From JAGPUQ01 sp036677085 (GTDB lineage Bacteria; Pseudomonadota; Gammaproteobacteria; Pseudomonadales; Porticoccaceae): DNA of 64,000 nucleotides. The notes under the pieces are model-generated. The model worked only from the letters and a program-made list of their open reading frames with translations. It did no database searches and was not told the origin of the DNA. This document shows positions 7,803 to 16,445 of this stretch, one piece after another. Where the stretch lies: positions 49,834 to 113,833 of the forward strand of contig JAKFFI010000037.1 in NCBI GenBank assembly GCA_036677085.1, in the 5' to 3' direction. Both the position numbers and the translations under genes were made by a program. Every line of letters starts with the position of its first letter. Within the stretch, counting starts at the first letter, position 1.

Positions 7803-8422
7803 AGTATTTCCTGGGATTGGTGCTGGGGGTGTTCCTGGCAGGCGCGGCAGTCGCGAGTGAGGAGCCCGCCGCAATTGTGCGCGCGACCAGTGACCGCCTG
7901 TTCGAGCTGATCGACACCAATCGATCCGCCTACCAGGCGGATCCGGCGCCGCTGCAACAGGAAGTGCGGAAAAATCTGCTGCCCAAGATCGATTCGCTCT
8001 ACTCCGCCCGTCTGGTGCTCGGCCAGCACGGGCGTGGCCTGCCCGCCGAGAAAGTTGCCGCCTTCTCCGATGCGCTCAGCGACCTGCTGGTGCGTCGCTA
8101 TGCCGAAGGTCTGCTGAAGTTCAAGAGCCGGGATCAGGTGGAAATTCTACCCGAGCAGGCCGGAAATACGGATCGCATGACCCGGGTCCGCACCAGGGTG
8201 CGTCTCGACTCCGGTTCCGATGCGGCGGTGGATTATGTATTTCGCAAGCGGGACGACCGCTGGTGGGTGTTCGATGTGATCATCGAAGGCATTTCCTATG
8301 TGGCGACGTTCCGCAACCAGATTGGCGAGGAAATTCGCCGGGATGGCTTCGATCGCGTATTGAGCCGGCTGCAGTCCGGAGAATTGCAGATAGAGGTCAA
8401 AGCCGATGACAAGCCGGCCTGA
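7799..8422 (+). CDS. mlaC: MlaC, periplasmic phospholipid carrier
   Basis: Soluble periplasmic shuttle between the outer-membrane MlaA complex and inner-membrane MlaFEDB. 207 residues. A clear Sec signal peptide MKYFLGLVLGVFLAGAAVAS ends near residue 20. The mature part has the Tox-REase/MlaC pattern, with KIDSLYSARLVLG early and YVFRKRDDRWWVFDVIIEGI followed by SYVATFRNQ near the C-terminus. It overlaps mlaD by 4 bases and mlaB by 17 bases. Confidence 0.95.
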   Translation: MKYFLGLVLGVFLAGAAVASEEPAAIVRATSDRLFELIDTNRSAYQADPAPLQQEVRKNLLPKIDSLYSARLVLGQHGRGLPAEKVAAFSDALSDLLVRRYAEGLLKFKSRDQVEILPEQAGNTDRMTRVRTRVRLDSGSDAAVDYVFRKRDDRWWVFDVIIEGISYVATFRNQIGEEIRRDGFDRVLSRLQSGELQIEVKADDKPA

Positions 8423-8720
8423 GAGTCGCGAAGGGCGTTTGCAGCTCAGCGGCGACCTGACCGCGCGGGATGTTCCCGCGATCTATGCGCGGAGTCTGGC
8501 GTGGCGGGTCGCGGGCGCATTGCCGGCCGCAGTCGACCTCGCGGCGGTCACGCGCGCGGATTCCAGCGCCCTGGCACTGCTGCTGGAGTGGCAAGCCTGG
8601 GCGCACAGTCGTGGCGCGGAAATTGAGTTCGCGGACCCGCCCCAGGCGCTGCGTACATTTGCCAGTCTGAGCGAAGTCAGCAGTCTCCTCGGTTGGCCCG
8701 AGGAACCCCTGTCGAACTGA
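8406..8720 (+). CDS. mlaB: MlaB, STAS-domain subunit
   Basis: A small cytoplasmic STAS protein that stabilises MlaF and regulates the ATPase. 104 residues. The STAS core LQLSGDLTARDVPAI leads to DLAAVTRADSSALALLLEW, where a Thr/Ser near residue 50-54 occupies the position important for MlaF binding in E. coli. Its ATG lies inside the 3' end of mlaC (17-base overlap). The assignment relies on both the STAS pattern and its place between mlaC and mlaA. Confidence 0.9.
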   Translation: MTSRPESREGRLQLSGDLTARDVPAIYARSLAWRVAGALPAAVDLAAVTRADSSALALLLEWQAWAHSRGAEIEFADPPQALRTFASLSEVSSLLGWPEEPLSN

Positions 8721-8730
8721 GGAGATCGGG

Positions 8731-9477
8731 ATGAAATCCGTGCCACGCCTGCTGCCCGCGATAGCCGTGTCGCTGGCCGCGTTGCTGCTGGCGGCCTGTG
8801 CCGGGATCAAGGCCGCGCCGCCGGAAGCGCGTGCGCCCCGCGATCCCTGGGAGCCCTATAACCGCGCGATGTACGGTTTCAATCGCGGGCTGGACCGCGC
8901 TGTCCTGCGGCCGGTCGCGCGCGGCTACGATTGGCTGGCACCCGCGCCGGTGCAGCGCGGTATCGGCAATGCGTTCACCAATCTGCATTATCCGGTGGTC
9001 GTGCTCAACCTGGCGCTGCAGGGGCGTCCCAAGGACAGCGGCCTCGCGCTGGGGCGGTTCGTCGTCAACACCACGGCGGGTGTCGCCGGAATCTTCGACG
9101 TTGCTACCCGGCTCGATATGCCGGCTTTTCGGGAAGACTTTGGCCAGACGCTGGCGGTTTGGGGTTGGCGCGACAGCCGTTACTTCATGCTCCCGCTGCT
9201 CGGGCCTTCCACGCTGCGGGACGGGCCCGCGCGCGGTGTGGACTGGATGACGGACATTGCCAACAACTGGGTGGTGGATCAGGCAGGCTATGCGCCCATG
9301 GTGGTCCAGGTGGTGGATACCCGCGCTGGTTTTCTGGATCAGGAGCACGCGCTGGAAGAGGCTTACGACGAATATGTGTTCGTCCGCGATGCCTGGATGC
9401 AGAACCGGGATTTCCTGATCAGCAACGGCGAGACCGTCGTGCCCGACTACGACAGCTTTATCGACGAAGAGCAGTGA
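8731..9477 (+). CDS. mlaA: MlaA/VacJ outer-membrane lipoprotein
   Basis: Removes mislocalised phospholipids from the outer leaflet of the outer membrane and hands them to MlaC. 248 residues, lipoprotein signal with lipobox LLAAC (Cys near 22). Family landmarks are RDPWEPYNRAMYGFN, then IGNAFTNLHYPVVVLN and the LGRFVVNTTAGVAGIFDVA region, followed by DFGQTLAVWG and LPLLGPSTLRDG. In E. coli mlaA (vacJ) is unlinked to mlaFEDCB; here it is the sixth gene of the operon, 10 bases after mlaB with GGAG before the ATG. It converges on rep, with 6 bases between stops and no hairpin terminator seen. Confidence 0.96.
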   Translation: MKSVPRLLPAIAVSLAALLLAACAGIKAAPPEARAPRDPWEPYNRAMYGFNRGLDRAVLRPVARGYDWLAPAPVQRGIGNAFTNLHYPVVVLNLALQGRPKDSGLALGRFVVNTTAGVAGIFDVATRLDMPAFREDFGQTLAVWGWRDSRYFMLPLLGPSTLRDGPARGVDWMTDIANNWVVDQAGYAPMVVQVVDTRAGFLDQEHALEEAYDEYVFVRDAWMQNRDFLISNGETVVPDYDSFIDEEQ

Positions 9478-9483
9478 TCGGGG

Positions 9484-11490
9484 TCACTCCAGCAGCGCCT
9501 TGAGGGCCGCCAGACTCGCGTTTCCCTGCTGCCGCTTCCGCTCCGGCGGCAAGGGGTCGCCAAAGCCCTCGCGTTCCAGCTCGGTATCCGGCAGTTCGTC
9601 GAGAAACCGGCTCGGAGTGGTTTCCAGAGTTTCGCCAAACTGACGGCGACGCCCCGCCAGGGTCAGCGTGAGGGATTCGCGGGCGCGCGTGATGCCGACA
9701 TAGGCAAGGCGCCGTTCCTCCGCAACGTCGCCGGAATCGATACTGTTGCGATGGGGGAGCAGCCCTTCTTCCAGGCCGATCAGGAACACATGAGGAAATT
9801 CCAGCCCCTTGGCGGCATGTAACGTCATCAATTGAACCCGATCATCGTCGCCTTCCCCATCCTGGCGGTCCAGCAAGTCCAGTAACAGCAGCCGCCCGAT
9901 CGCCGCCGCGACATCTTCTTCCCCTTCTTCCTCCACCTGTTTCGCCAGGGTTGTCGTGATCTGCTGCAACAGCAATTCCACGTTGCGCAGACGTGCTTCG
10001 GCCACCGGAGCGCTGCTGGCGTTCTGGGCCAACCAACCAGCGTAGTCCATGTCCTCGATCATTTCCCGGATCACCTTGATGCCGCTGTGCTCCGTGCAGG
10101 CGCGGGCGAGACCGTCGTACCAGTGGCGGAAGCGGCGCAGGTGCTCGAGACCCGCGCCATCCAGCGCCTCGGCCAACCCCAGTTCGCCGCACGCGGCGTG
10201 GAGCGAGATGCCCCGGCCGGTGGCGTAGTGGCCGAGTTTCTCCAGGGTGGTGGGGCCGATCTGGCGGCGCGGCGTGTTGATGATGCGCAGGAAGGCGGTG
10301 TCGTCGTCGGGATTGACCAGCAGGCGGAGATAGGCGAGCAGATCGCGGATCTCGGTGCGGGCATAGAACGAGGTGCCGCCGCTCAACTGATAGGGCAGGC
10401 TCAGCAAACGCAGCTTCATTTCCACAGCGCGCGCCTGGTGATTGCTCCGGTACAGCACCGCGAAAGCGCCCAGGGGGCAGCCGCTTCGGGCTCGCAACTG
10501 GAGAATTTCGTTGACGACCCGTTCTGCCTCGGCGTCCTCGCTGTCGCAGCGGATGACGCGAATCGGCTCGCCGTGACCGCGGTCGCACCACAGGGTTTTC
10601 GCGAACAGGTGCTCGTTGTTGGCGATCAGGGTGTTGGCGGTCTTGAGGATGCGCGCCGTGGAGCGGTAGTTCTGCTCCAGTTTGATGACTTCGAGGTTCG
10701 AAAAATCCTCCTGCAACTGCGCCAGGTTTTCCGGACGCGCGCCGCGCCAGGCATAGATGGATTGATCGTCGTCGCCGACCACGGTCAGTTGATGATGGTC
10801 GGCGACCAGCAGGCGGATCAGCTCGTACTGGGCGCGATTGGTATCCTGGTATTCGTCCACCAGCAGGTGGCGGATACGGCGCCGCCAGTGGTCGAGGCGT
10901 TCGGGATGTGCATGGAACAGGTGGATCGGCCGCGCGATGAGATCGTCGAAATCCACCGCGTTGTAGGCGGCGAGGGCGCGCTGATAAGCGGCGTAAATGA
11001 GCGCCAGACGCAGCTCGTCGGCATCGCTCGCGGTGGACTGCGCTTGCTCCGGGGTCTGCAAGTGGCTTTTCCAGTGCGAGATGCGCTGCGCGGCCTGATC
11101 GAGCGGCGCCGCGTCGTCGACGATCTGCAACTGCTGAAGCAGGTTACGGCTGTCGTCGGCGTCGAACAGGCTGAAGCCCTGGCGCAGCCCGAGCAGCGCG
11201 AGCTCCCGGCGCAGGATACTGAGTCCCAGGTGATGAAAGGTGGATATGGTCAGGCCCTTGCCGGCGCGCCCCGATAATTGCGCGGCGACGCGCTGCTTCA
11301 TCTCGCGCGCCGCCTTGTTGGTGAAGGTCACCGCCGCAATATGGCGCGCGGCGACCGTCCCCGACTCGATCAGATGGGCGATGCGATGGGTGATCACGCT
11401 GGTCTTGCCGCTCCCGGCGCCGGCCAGCACCAGCAAGGGTCCGCCTCTGTGTCGCACCGCGCGCGCCTGTTCGGGATTGAGTCGCTGCAC
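9484..11490 (-). CDS. rep: ATP-dependent DNA helicase Rep
   Basis: Superfamily 1A 3'-5' helicase that helps replication forks past bound proteins. 668 residues from GTG 11490, against 673 for E. coli Rep. Motif I is VLAGAGSGKTSVITHRIAHL near residue 20; motif II is LLVDEYQDTN; motif III is VVGDDDQSIYAWRGA; motif VI is VGITRARESLTLT. The C-terminus GNASLAALKALL is closer to Rep than to UvrD. The frame stays open far upstream, but homologues begin at the VQRLNPEQ segment, hence this start; no Shine-Dalgarno sequence is obvious. It is divergent from the thioesterase gene at 11645. Confidence 0.95.
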   Translation of the reverse strand: MQRLNPEQARAVRHRGGPLLVLAGAGSGKTSVITHRIAHLIESGTVAARHIAAVTFTNKAAREMKQRVAAQLSGRAGKGLTISTFHHLGLSILRRELALLGLRQGFSLFDADDSRNLLQQLQIVDDAAPLDQAAQRISHWKSHLQTPEQAQSTASDADELRLALIYAAYQRALAAYNAVDFDDLIARPIHLFHAHPERLDHWRRRIRHLLVDEYQDTNRAQYELIRLLVADHHQLTVVGDDDQSIYAWRGARPENLAQLQEDFSNLEVIKLEQNYRSTARILKTANTLIANNEHLFAKTLWCDRGHGEPIRVIRCDSEDAEAERVVNEILQLRARSGCPLGAFAVLYRSNHQARAVEMKLRLLSLPYQLSGGTSFYARTEIRDLLAYLRLLVNPDDDTAFLRIINTPRRQIGPTTLEKLGHYATGRGISLHAACGELGLAEALDGAGLEHLRRFRHWYDGLARACTEHSGIKVIREMIEDMDYAGWLAQNASSAPVAEARLRNVELLLQQITTTLAKQVEEEGEEDVAAAIGRLLLLDLLDRQDGEGDDDRVQLMTLHAAKGLEFPHVFLIGLEEGLLPHRNSIDSGDVAEERRLAYVGITRARESLTLTLAGRRRQFGETLETTPSRFLDELPDTELEREGFGDPLPPERKRQQGNASLAALKALLE

Positions 11491-11644
11491 CTGGGTCGCA
11501 CGGCCAAAACGGGGCGCGATTGTAGCAGCGCGCCCGAGCGGCGTTGGACTCTCGCGGCCAACTGTCGCGGCCAGTAAAGGCCGGATGAGCGGACCCGGCA
11601 AAATCCCTACAATGCCGGCACCCACGCGACAGGAGCCATTGGCT

Positions 11645-12118
11645 GTGAATGACGACCCGAGTGTGCATATCGCCCGCCGTTGCGCGGCCGCGATCCTGGA
11701 GCGGGACCCCACGGTGGCGCGGCTGGGCATCGTGTTGCTCGACGTGGCGCCCGGTCGTGCGCGGCTGTCGCTCAAGGTGGGTCCGGAGATGCTCAATTCC
11801 CTGGGCAACTGTCATGGCGGGACCAGCTTTACCCTCGCCGATGTCGCCTTTGCGGTGGCTTGCTCTTCCACCAACCAGGCCGGGGTCGGTGCGCATTGCG
11901 CGATCGATTATCTGCGGCCCGCGGCGCTGAACGACGTCCTCACCGCCACCGCCGTGGTCAGCCACCAGGGCAGCTCCGCGAGTCTGGTGGATGTGGATGT
12001 CACCGATCAAAACGGCCGCCGCATCATCCAGTTGCGGGGCCGCTCCCACAATTTCGGCAAGCCCTTTCTGAGCGCGGCCGAGCTTGACGCCGATACTGCA
12101 TCCCACCCGGAGGTTTGA
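11645..12118 (+). CDS. paaI: PaaI-family hotdog thioesterase
   Basis: Predicted acyl-CoA thioesterase, 157 residues. The hotdog helix and catalytic motif GNCHGGTSFTLADVAFAVA is the PaaI signature, with Asp in LAD at the catalytic position; later strands carry IDYLRPA and RGRSHNFG. PaaI itself hydrolyses phenylacetyl-CoA derivatives, but no phenylacetate genes are in this window, so the substrate here is open. The start is GTG 11645 with AGGAG upstream. Its TGA overlaps the ATG of the acetoacetyl-CoA synthetase gene, so the two are translationally coupled, which suggests an acyl-CoA linked to ketone-body or polyhydroxyalkanoate metabolism. Confidence 0.88.
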   Translation: MNDDPSVHIARRCAAAILERDPTVARLGIVLLDVAPGRARLSLKVGPEMLNSLGNCHGGTSFTLADVAFAVACSSTNQAGVGAHCAIDYLRPAALNDVLTATAVVSHQGSSASLVDVDVTDQNGRRIIQLRGRSHNFGKPFLSAAELDADTASHPEV

Positions 12119-14091
12119 TGAAACTGCTTTGGGAACCCTCTGCCGAGTTTCGGCGGCAGACCAACATGACCGCCTATATGCACTGGCTGGCGGATGCGCG
12201 CGGGCTGAAGTTCGCCGATTACGCCGCCCTGCAACGGTGGTCGATCGCCGATCTGGAAGCCTTCTGGCAGAGCATCTGGGATTACTATCAGGTGCAGTCC
12301 AGCACACCCGTCGCGCGTGTGCTGTCGAGCCACGCCATGCCGGGGGCGCAGTGGTTTGCCGGCGCCAGCCTCAATTTTGCCGAACACATTTTTCGCGGCC
12401 GCAGCGACGCGCGTCCCGCCCTGCTGGCGGCGGACGAACAGCGCGATCCGCGCGCACTGAGCTGGGCCGATCTGGAAGCCCGGGTGGCGTCGGTCGCCGC
12501 CTATCTGCGCGGTCTCGGCGTGGCGCCGGGTGATCGGGTGGTCGCTTACCTGCCCAATATTCCCGAGGCGCTGGTCGCCTTTCTGGCCGCGAGCGCCATC
12601 GGCGCCGTGTGGTCGAGCTGCTCGCCCGACTTCGGCACCAACAGCGTCGTGGATCGCTTCCAGCAGATCGCGCCCAAGGTATTGATCGCCGTGGATGGCT
12701 ACGGCTACAACGGCAAGACCATCGACCGCGTGGCGGAGTTGGGGCAGCTGCAGGGCGCGCTGCCCAGTCTCGAACGCATCCTGCTGATCGATCACCGGGG
12801 CGGTGCCGGGCGTTGCGTACTCCCCGGAGTCGATGCCTGGGAGCAGGTGCTTGCGAAATCCGCCGGACCTCTGCATTTCGCGTCATTGCCCTTCGATCAT
12901 CCGCTCTGGGTGCTGTATTCCTCGGGCACCACCGGCATTCCCAAAGCCATCACCCACAGCCACGGCGGTGTGCTGCTGGAGCAGCTCAAGCATCTGGGCC
13001 TGCACTGCGATGTGAAGCCGGGAGACCGGTTTTTCTGGTACTCCACCACCGGCTGGGTGATGTGGAACATCGGCCTGTCGGTGCTGCTGCTGGGCGCGGT
13101 GCCGGTGATCTACGACGGCAACCCCGGCTATCCCGATCAAAACCGTCTCTGGGCCATGGCCGAACGCGCCCGCCTCACCCACTTCGGAACCGGCGCGGCC
13201 TACCTGATCGCCTGCATGAAAGCCGGGCTCAAGCCGGGCAGTGACTTCGATCTGACGTCCCTGCGCGTGATGGGCTCGACGGGTTCGCCGCTGCCGGAAG
13301 AGGCGTTCGAATGGGTCTACCAAAGCGTCAAGCCCGATCTCTGGCTGCTCTCCATGAGCGGCGGTACCGACATCGCCTCGGCCTTTGTCGGCGGCTGTCC
13401 GCTGTTGCCGGTGCACGCCGGCGAAATCCAGTGCGCGCTGCTGGGCGTCGATGTGCGCGCCCTCGATGAAGCGGGCAACACGCTGGTGGGCGAGGTCGGC
13501 GAGATGGTGGTCATGGAACCCATGCCGTCGATGCCGATTTATTTCTGGAACGACGCGGACGACCGGCGCTACCGGGAGAGTTATTTCGAGGATTATCCCG
13601 GACGTTGGCGCCACGGCGACTGGATGCGCGTATCCGCACAGGGCACCATCCAGATTCTGGGCCGCTCGGACTCCACCCTGAACCGGGGCGGTGTCCGTAT
13701 CGGCACCAGCGAGGTGTACCGGGGCGTCGAACTGGTTGATGCCGTTGCCGACAGTCTCGCGGTCAGTATCGAGCTGCCTGGCGGCGGGCATTATCTGCCG
13801 CTGTTCGTCCAGCTCAAGCCCGGACTGGAACTCGATGTCGATATCAAGACCGCGATCAATCAATCGCTGCGGACCAATTTCTCGCCCCGCCATGTGCCGG
13901 ACGCCATCTTCCAGATCGACGAAGTGCCCTACACGCTGACTGGCAAGAAGATGGAAACACCGGTAAAGAAAATCCTCATGGGCGTCGCCCCGGAGAAGGC
14001 GGCCAACCGCGATGCCATGAAAAACCCCGCCAGTCTCGATTATTTTCTCGCCTTTGCGGCAAACATGCGCAAGGAACTTCCATCCCGCTAG
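12118..14091 (+). CDS. aacS: Acetoacetyl-CoA synthetase
   Basis: Activates acetoacetate with ATP and CoA (EC 6.2.1.16), salvaging ketone bodies. An ANL-superfamily enzyme of 657 residues, the usual length. The N-terminal ACAS-type domain has MPGAQWFAGASLNFAEHIF; the phosphate loop is LYSSGTTGIPKAI (about residue 266); the adenylate-binding region has STTGWVMWN; the C-terminal catalytic Lys lies in YTLTGKKMETPVKKIL. The tail LDYFLAFA matches acetoacetyl-CoA synthetases rather than acetyl-CoA synthetases. ATG 12118 has GGAGG 5 bases upstream and overlaps the thioesterase stop. Confidence 0.94.
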   Translation: MKLLWEPSAEFRRQTNMTAYMHWLADARGLKFADYAALQRWSIADLEAFWQSIWDYYQVQSSTPVARVLSSHAMPGAQWFAGASLNFAEHIFRGRSDARPALLAADEQRDPRALSWADLEARVASVAAYLRGLGVAPGDRVVAYLPNIPEALVAFLAASAIGAVWSSCSPDFGTNSVVDRFQQIAPKVLIAVDGYGYNGKTIDRVAELGQLQGALPSLERILLIDHRGGAGRCVLPGVDAWEQVLAKSAGPLHFASLPFDHPLWVLYSSGTTGIPKAITHSHGGVLLEQLKHLGLHCDVKPGDRFFWYSTTGWVMWNIGLSVLLLGAVPVIYDGNPGYPDQNRLWAMAERARLTHFGTGAAYLIACMKAGLKPGSDFDLTSLRVMGSTGSPLPEEAFEWVYQSVKPDLWLLSMSGGTDIASAFVGGCPLLPVHAGEIQCALLGVDVRALDEAGNTLVGEVGEMVVMEPMPSMPIYFWNDADDRRYRESYFEDYPGRWRHGDWMRVSAQGTIQILGRSDSTLNRGGVRIGTSEVYRGVELVDAVADSLAVSIELPGGGHYLPLFVQLKPGLELDVDIKTAINQSLRTNFSPRHVPDAIFQIDEVPYTLTGKKMETPVKKILMGVAPEKAANRDAMKNPASLDYFLAFAANMRKELPSR

Positions 14092-14098
14092 GTTCCGG

Positions 14099-14115
14099 TG
14101 CGCCAGGACGGTGCC
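14099..14115 (+). promoter_or_regulatory. NtrC-like enhancer dyad
   Basis: TGCGCCAGGACGGTGCC is an imperfect inverted repeat. It matches the NtrC consensus TGCACCAAAATGGTGCA at 12 of 17 positions, with both half-sites (TGCRCC and GGTGC) conserved. It lies about 115 bases upstream of the -24 element, a normal enhancer distance. A single site is weaker evidence than the pairs found at glnA-type promoters. Confidence 0.45.
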
Positions 14116-14230
14116 GCGCCGCCGTTTCTGACCGGCGGGCGATCACCGTCCCGGGCGCCGAGGCGGCCGCGCGCCGCGCAAATGCTGGCTGTCGATCCCC
14201 GGGAACCGTTGACGCCATTTTTTCACAAAG

Positions 14231-14246
14231 TGGCTTGAGTCTTGCG
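14231..14246 (+). promoter_or_regulatory. Candidate sigma-54 (RpoN) promoter for prkA operon
   Basis: TGGCTTGAGTCTTGCG has the invariant GG and GC dinucleotides exactly 10 bases apart and matches TGGCACG-N4-TTGCW at all but three defined positions. Transcription would begin near 14257, leaving a leader of about 235 bases. In E. coli the orthologous yeaGH operon is reported to be nitrogen-regulated through NtrC and sigma-54, which supports the reading. Confidence 0.55.
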
Positions 14247-14424
14247 TGTGTTTACAGCGCAGGGCCGAACCGCGTTCGTCCCGCTTCGGGAAGAGCGAAG
14301 TGGGAACCGGGATGGGAGCGGACCGCCACCGGGAGAACGGTCGGCGAACTGTGCCGAGCAGTGTTTCCCAATGTGGCGCGACGTTATACCCTGAACGGAA
14401 AGGATTGCAGCGAGCTCTAAGTAG

Positions 14425-14484
14425 GGTGGCGCAATTTCCACGGCAAAAGCGCCACCGACTGAAACTGTCCACCATGGTGGGAGA
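14425..14484 (+). promoter_or_regulatory. Two inverted repeats abutting the prkA ribosome-binding site
   Basis: GGTGGCGC (14425-14432) pairs with GCGCCACC (14449-14456), an 8-bp stem with a 16-base loop. It is followed by the perfect palindrome CCACCATGGTGG (14469-14480). The right arm of the palindrome merges with the Shine-Dalgarno stretch GGTGGGAG (to 14484), 8 bases before the ATG. Folding or protein binding here could limit translation of prkA; this is inferred from sequence only. Confidence 0.45.
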
Positions 14485-14492
14485 TTTAGCGT

Positions 14493-16427
14493 ATGGCGAG
14501 CGGTGCGAATAGTGAAAAGTTCATCGAATCCCTGTCTACCTTCACCCGCGAACACCAGGCGAAACAGTGGCGCGGAACCTTTGCCGAATTCGTGCGGGAT
14601 ATCGTCGGACCCCAATCCCGGCTGGTGACCCGCTCCAGTCATCAATACGTCTGGGACATGCTGCGCTGGATGCAGCGCCGGGAACAGAAAGAAGCCGACG
14701 ACAACCATTTCCGGCTGTTTTCCCACGAACTGTTCGGCATCGACAAACCGCTACAGCGCGTGGTCGACTATTTCAAGGCAGCCAGCGCCGGCTCCGAAGT
14801 CGGGCGTCGGCTGCTGCTGTTGCTGGGACCCCCCTCGGGCGGCAAGTCGAGTCTGGTGATACTGCTCAAGCGCGGTATCGAGGAATACAGCCTCACCGAC
14901 GAAGGCGCGATCTATGGGTTGCAGGGATCGCCGCTCCATGAAAATCCGCTCAATCTGGTGCCCTACAGCCTGCGCGCGGAGTTTCGCGAAACCTATGGCG
15001 TCGATATCCAGGGTGATCCGTCGCCCTGGGCGCAATCCGTACTCGAGCACGAATACGGCGGCGATTTCATGCGCTATCCCGTGGAGCGGATATTCCTGTC
15101 CGAAGCTCGACGCATGGGCGTCGGCACCTACGCACCCCACGATCCCACCACGGCGGATATCGCCGACCTGATCGGTTCCGTCGATCTTTCCAAGGTATCG
15201 GACTATGGCGATGAGGGCGATCCGCGCGCCTGGTCCTGGTCCGGGGCGGTGTATTCCGCCAGTCGCGGTTTGCTGGAAATGATCGAGATCCTCAAGGTGA
15301 AACGCGAGTTTCTCTATCTGCTGCTGACGCTGACCCAGGAGCGCAACGTCAAGGTCTCGCGCTTTCCCCTGATTCATGTCGATGAAACCATCGTCGCGCA
15401 CACCAATCTGGCCGAGTTCCGCAAGTTTCTTCAGGAAAAGGAAAATGAGGCGCTGCTCGATCGCATGGTCATCGTGCAGGTGCCCTATGCGCTGAGTTAT
15501 CTGGACGAGGCCAGGATCTACGCCAAGCTGATTGCGCAGGCCCCGATGTTCCGTGAAGTGCATCTCGATCCCCACACGCTCAAGGTCGCTGCGGTGTTTT
15601 CGATTCTCTCCCGCGTGAAGCCTTCGGAGCGTGAGGACCTGGACAGCTCCAAGAAAGTGCGTCTGTACGCTGGCGAGGATGTCGAAGGCTTTGCACGCTC
15701 CGAATTGCAACGCATCAGCGCCGAGCAGGAAGAAGAGGGACTGTCCGGGGTGTCCCCGCGTTTCGTCGTCAACGCTCTTTCAAACGCCATTTCCCGGTCC
15801 GAGGCGAAAAGTCTTACCAGCATGGAAGTTCTGGTGACACTGAAGGAAGCGATTGAAAACGATGCCCGCATCGATGCCAAGCAGCGTCGCCAGTGGGTGG
15901 ATTTTCTGGTCACCACGCGGAAGGATTTTTACAACCACTGGGTGAAGGAAGATGTCCACAAGGCTCTCTTCGTATCGTTCGAGGAGGAGAGCGAAAGCCT
16001 GTTGGGCAAGTATCTCGACGAAGTGGAAGCCGCGCTCGACAACCGGGAGGTTTCGGATCCGATCACTGGCGAAACGCGTGCGCCTGACGAACGCTTTTTG
16101 CGCGCGGTCGAGGAGAAAATCAATGTGTCCGACGCCGGCAAGCAGACCTTCCGTCAGGAGGTGGTGCGCAAGGCCATGGTGGCCTACAAGAAGGGCGAGA
16201 GCTTTTCGCTCGACTCTCACTCCCGACTCAAGGAGGCAATGGAAAAATACCTGTTCGAAGAGCGCCGCGACGTGCTGCGCCTGGTGTCCTCCATTGCCCG
16301 ACCGGACGAGGATGCGCGGGAAAAAATCGCCGCGGTTGAGGAGCGCCTGATCAGCGATTACGGCTATGACCGGCACAGTGCGCGCGAAGCACTGAATTAC
16401 GTCACCACGCTACTGTCTCAGGAATAA
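14493..16427 (+). CDS. prkA: PrkA family serine protein kinase (YeaG)
   Basis: A 644-residue AAA-like protein with a PrkA kinase C-terminal domain. The Walker A motif GPPSGGKSS is near residue 112, followed by HVDETIVAHTNLAEF in the AAA core. The C-terminal part is helical and charged. In E. coli YeaG supports survival in prolonged nitrogen starvation; B. subtilis PrkA has been reported as a protease or kinase affecting sporulation, so biochemical activity is debated. ATG 14493 follows GGTGGGAG. It leads a three-gene run with yeaH (18-base gap) and spoVR. Regulatory elements upstream suggest sigma-54/NtrC control. Confidence 0.96.
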   Translation: MASGANSEKFIESLSTFTREHQAKQWRGTFAEFVRDIVGPQSRLVTRSSHQYVWDMLRWMQRREQKEADDNHFRLFSHELFGIDKPLQRVVDYFKAASAGSEVGRRLLLLLGPPSGGKSSLVILLKRGIEEYSLTDEGAIYGLQGSPLHENPLNLVPYSLRAEFRETYGVDIQGDPSPWAQSVLEHEYGGDFMRYPVERIFLSEARRMGVGTYAPHDPTTADIADLIGSVDLSKVSDYGDEGDPRAWSWSGAVYSASRGLLEMIEILKVKREFLYLLLTLTQERNVKVSRFPLIHVDETIVAHTNLAEFRKFLQEKENEALLDRMVIVQVPYALSYLDEARIYAKLIAQAPMFREVHLDPHTLKVAAVFSILSRVKPSEREDLDSSKKVRLYAGEDVEGFARSELQRISAEQEEEGLSGVSPRFVVNALSNAISRSEAKSLTSMEVLVTLKEAIENDARIDAKQRRQWVDFLVTTRKDFYNHWVKEDVHKALFVSFEEESESLLGKYLDEVEAALDNREVSDPITGETRAPDERFLRAVEEKINVSDAGKQTFRQEVVRKAMVAYKKGESFSLDSHSRLKEAMEKYLFEERRDVLRLVSSIARPDEDAREKIAAVEERLISDYGYDRHSAREALNYVTTLLSQE

Positions 16428-16445
16428 ACCTGAAGGGGCGTTCGT

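Larger units (their letters stand above)
14092..14492 (+). other. 400-base regulatory leader upstream of prkA
   Basis: No convincing gene lies between aacS and prkA. The region holds an NtrC-like dyad right after the aacS stop, a sigma-54-type -24/-12 element about 115 bases further on, and a leader of roughly 235 bases ending in two inverted repeats next to the prkA ribosome site (each listed separately). I see no clear sigma-70 promoter and no hairpin with a T tract for aacS. Confidence 0.6.

Noticed and set aside
10087..11277. A 396-codon open frame antisense to rep
   Set aside because: Lies inside the helicase gene; no ribosome site and no domain.
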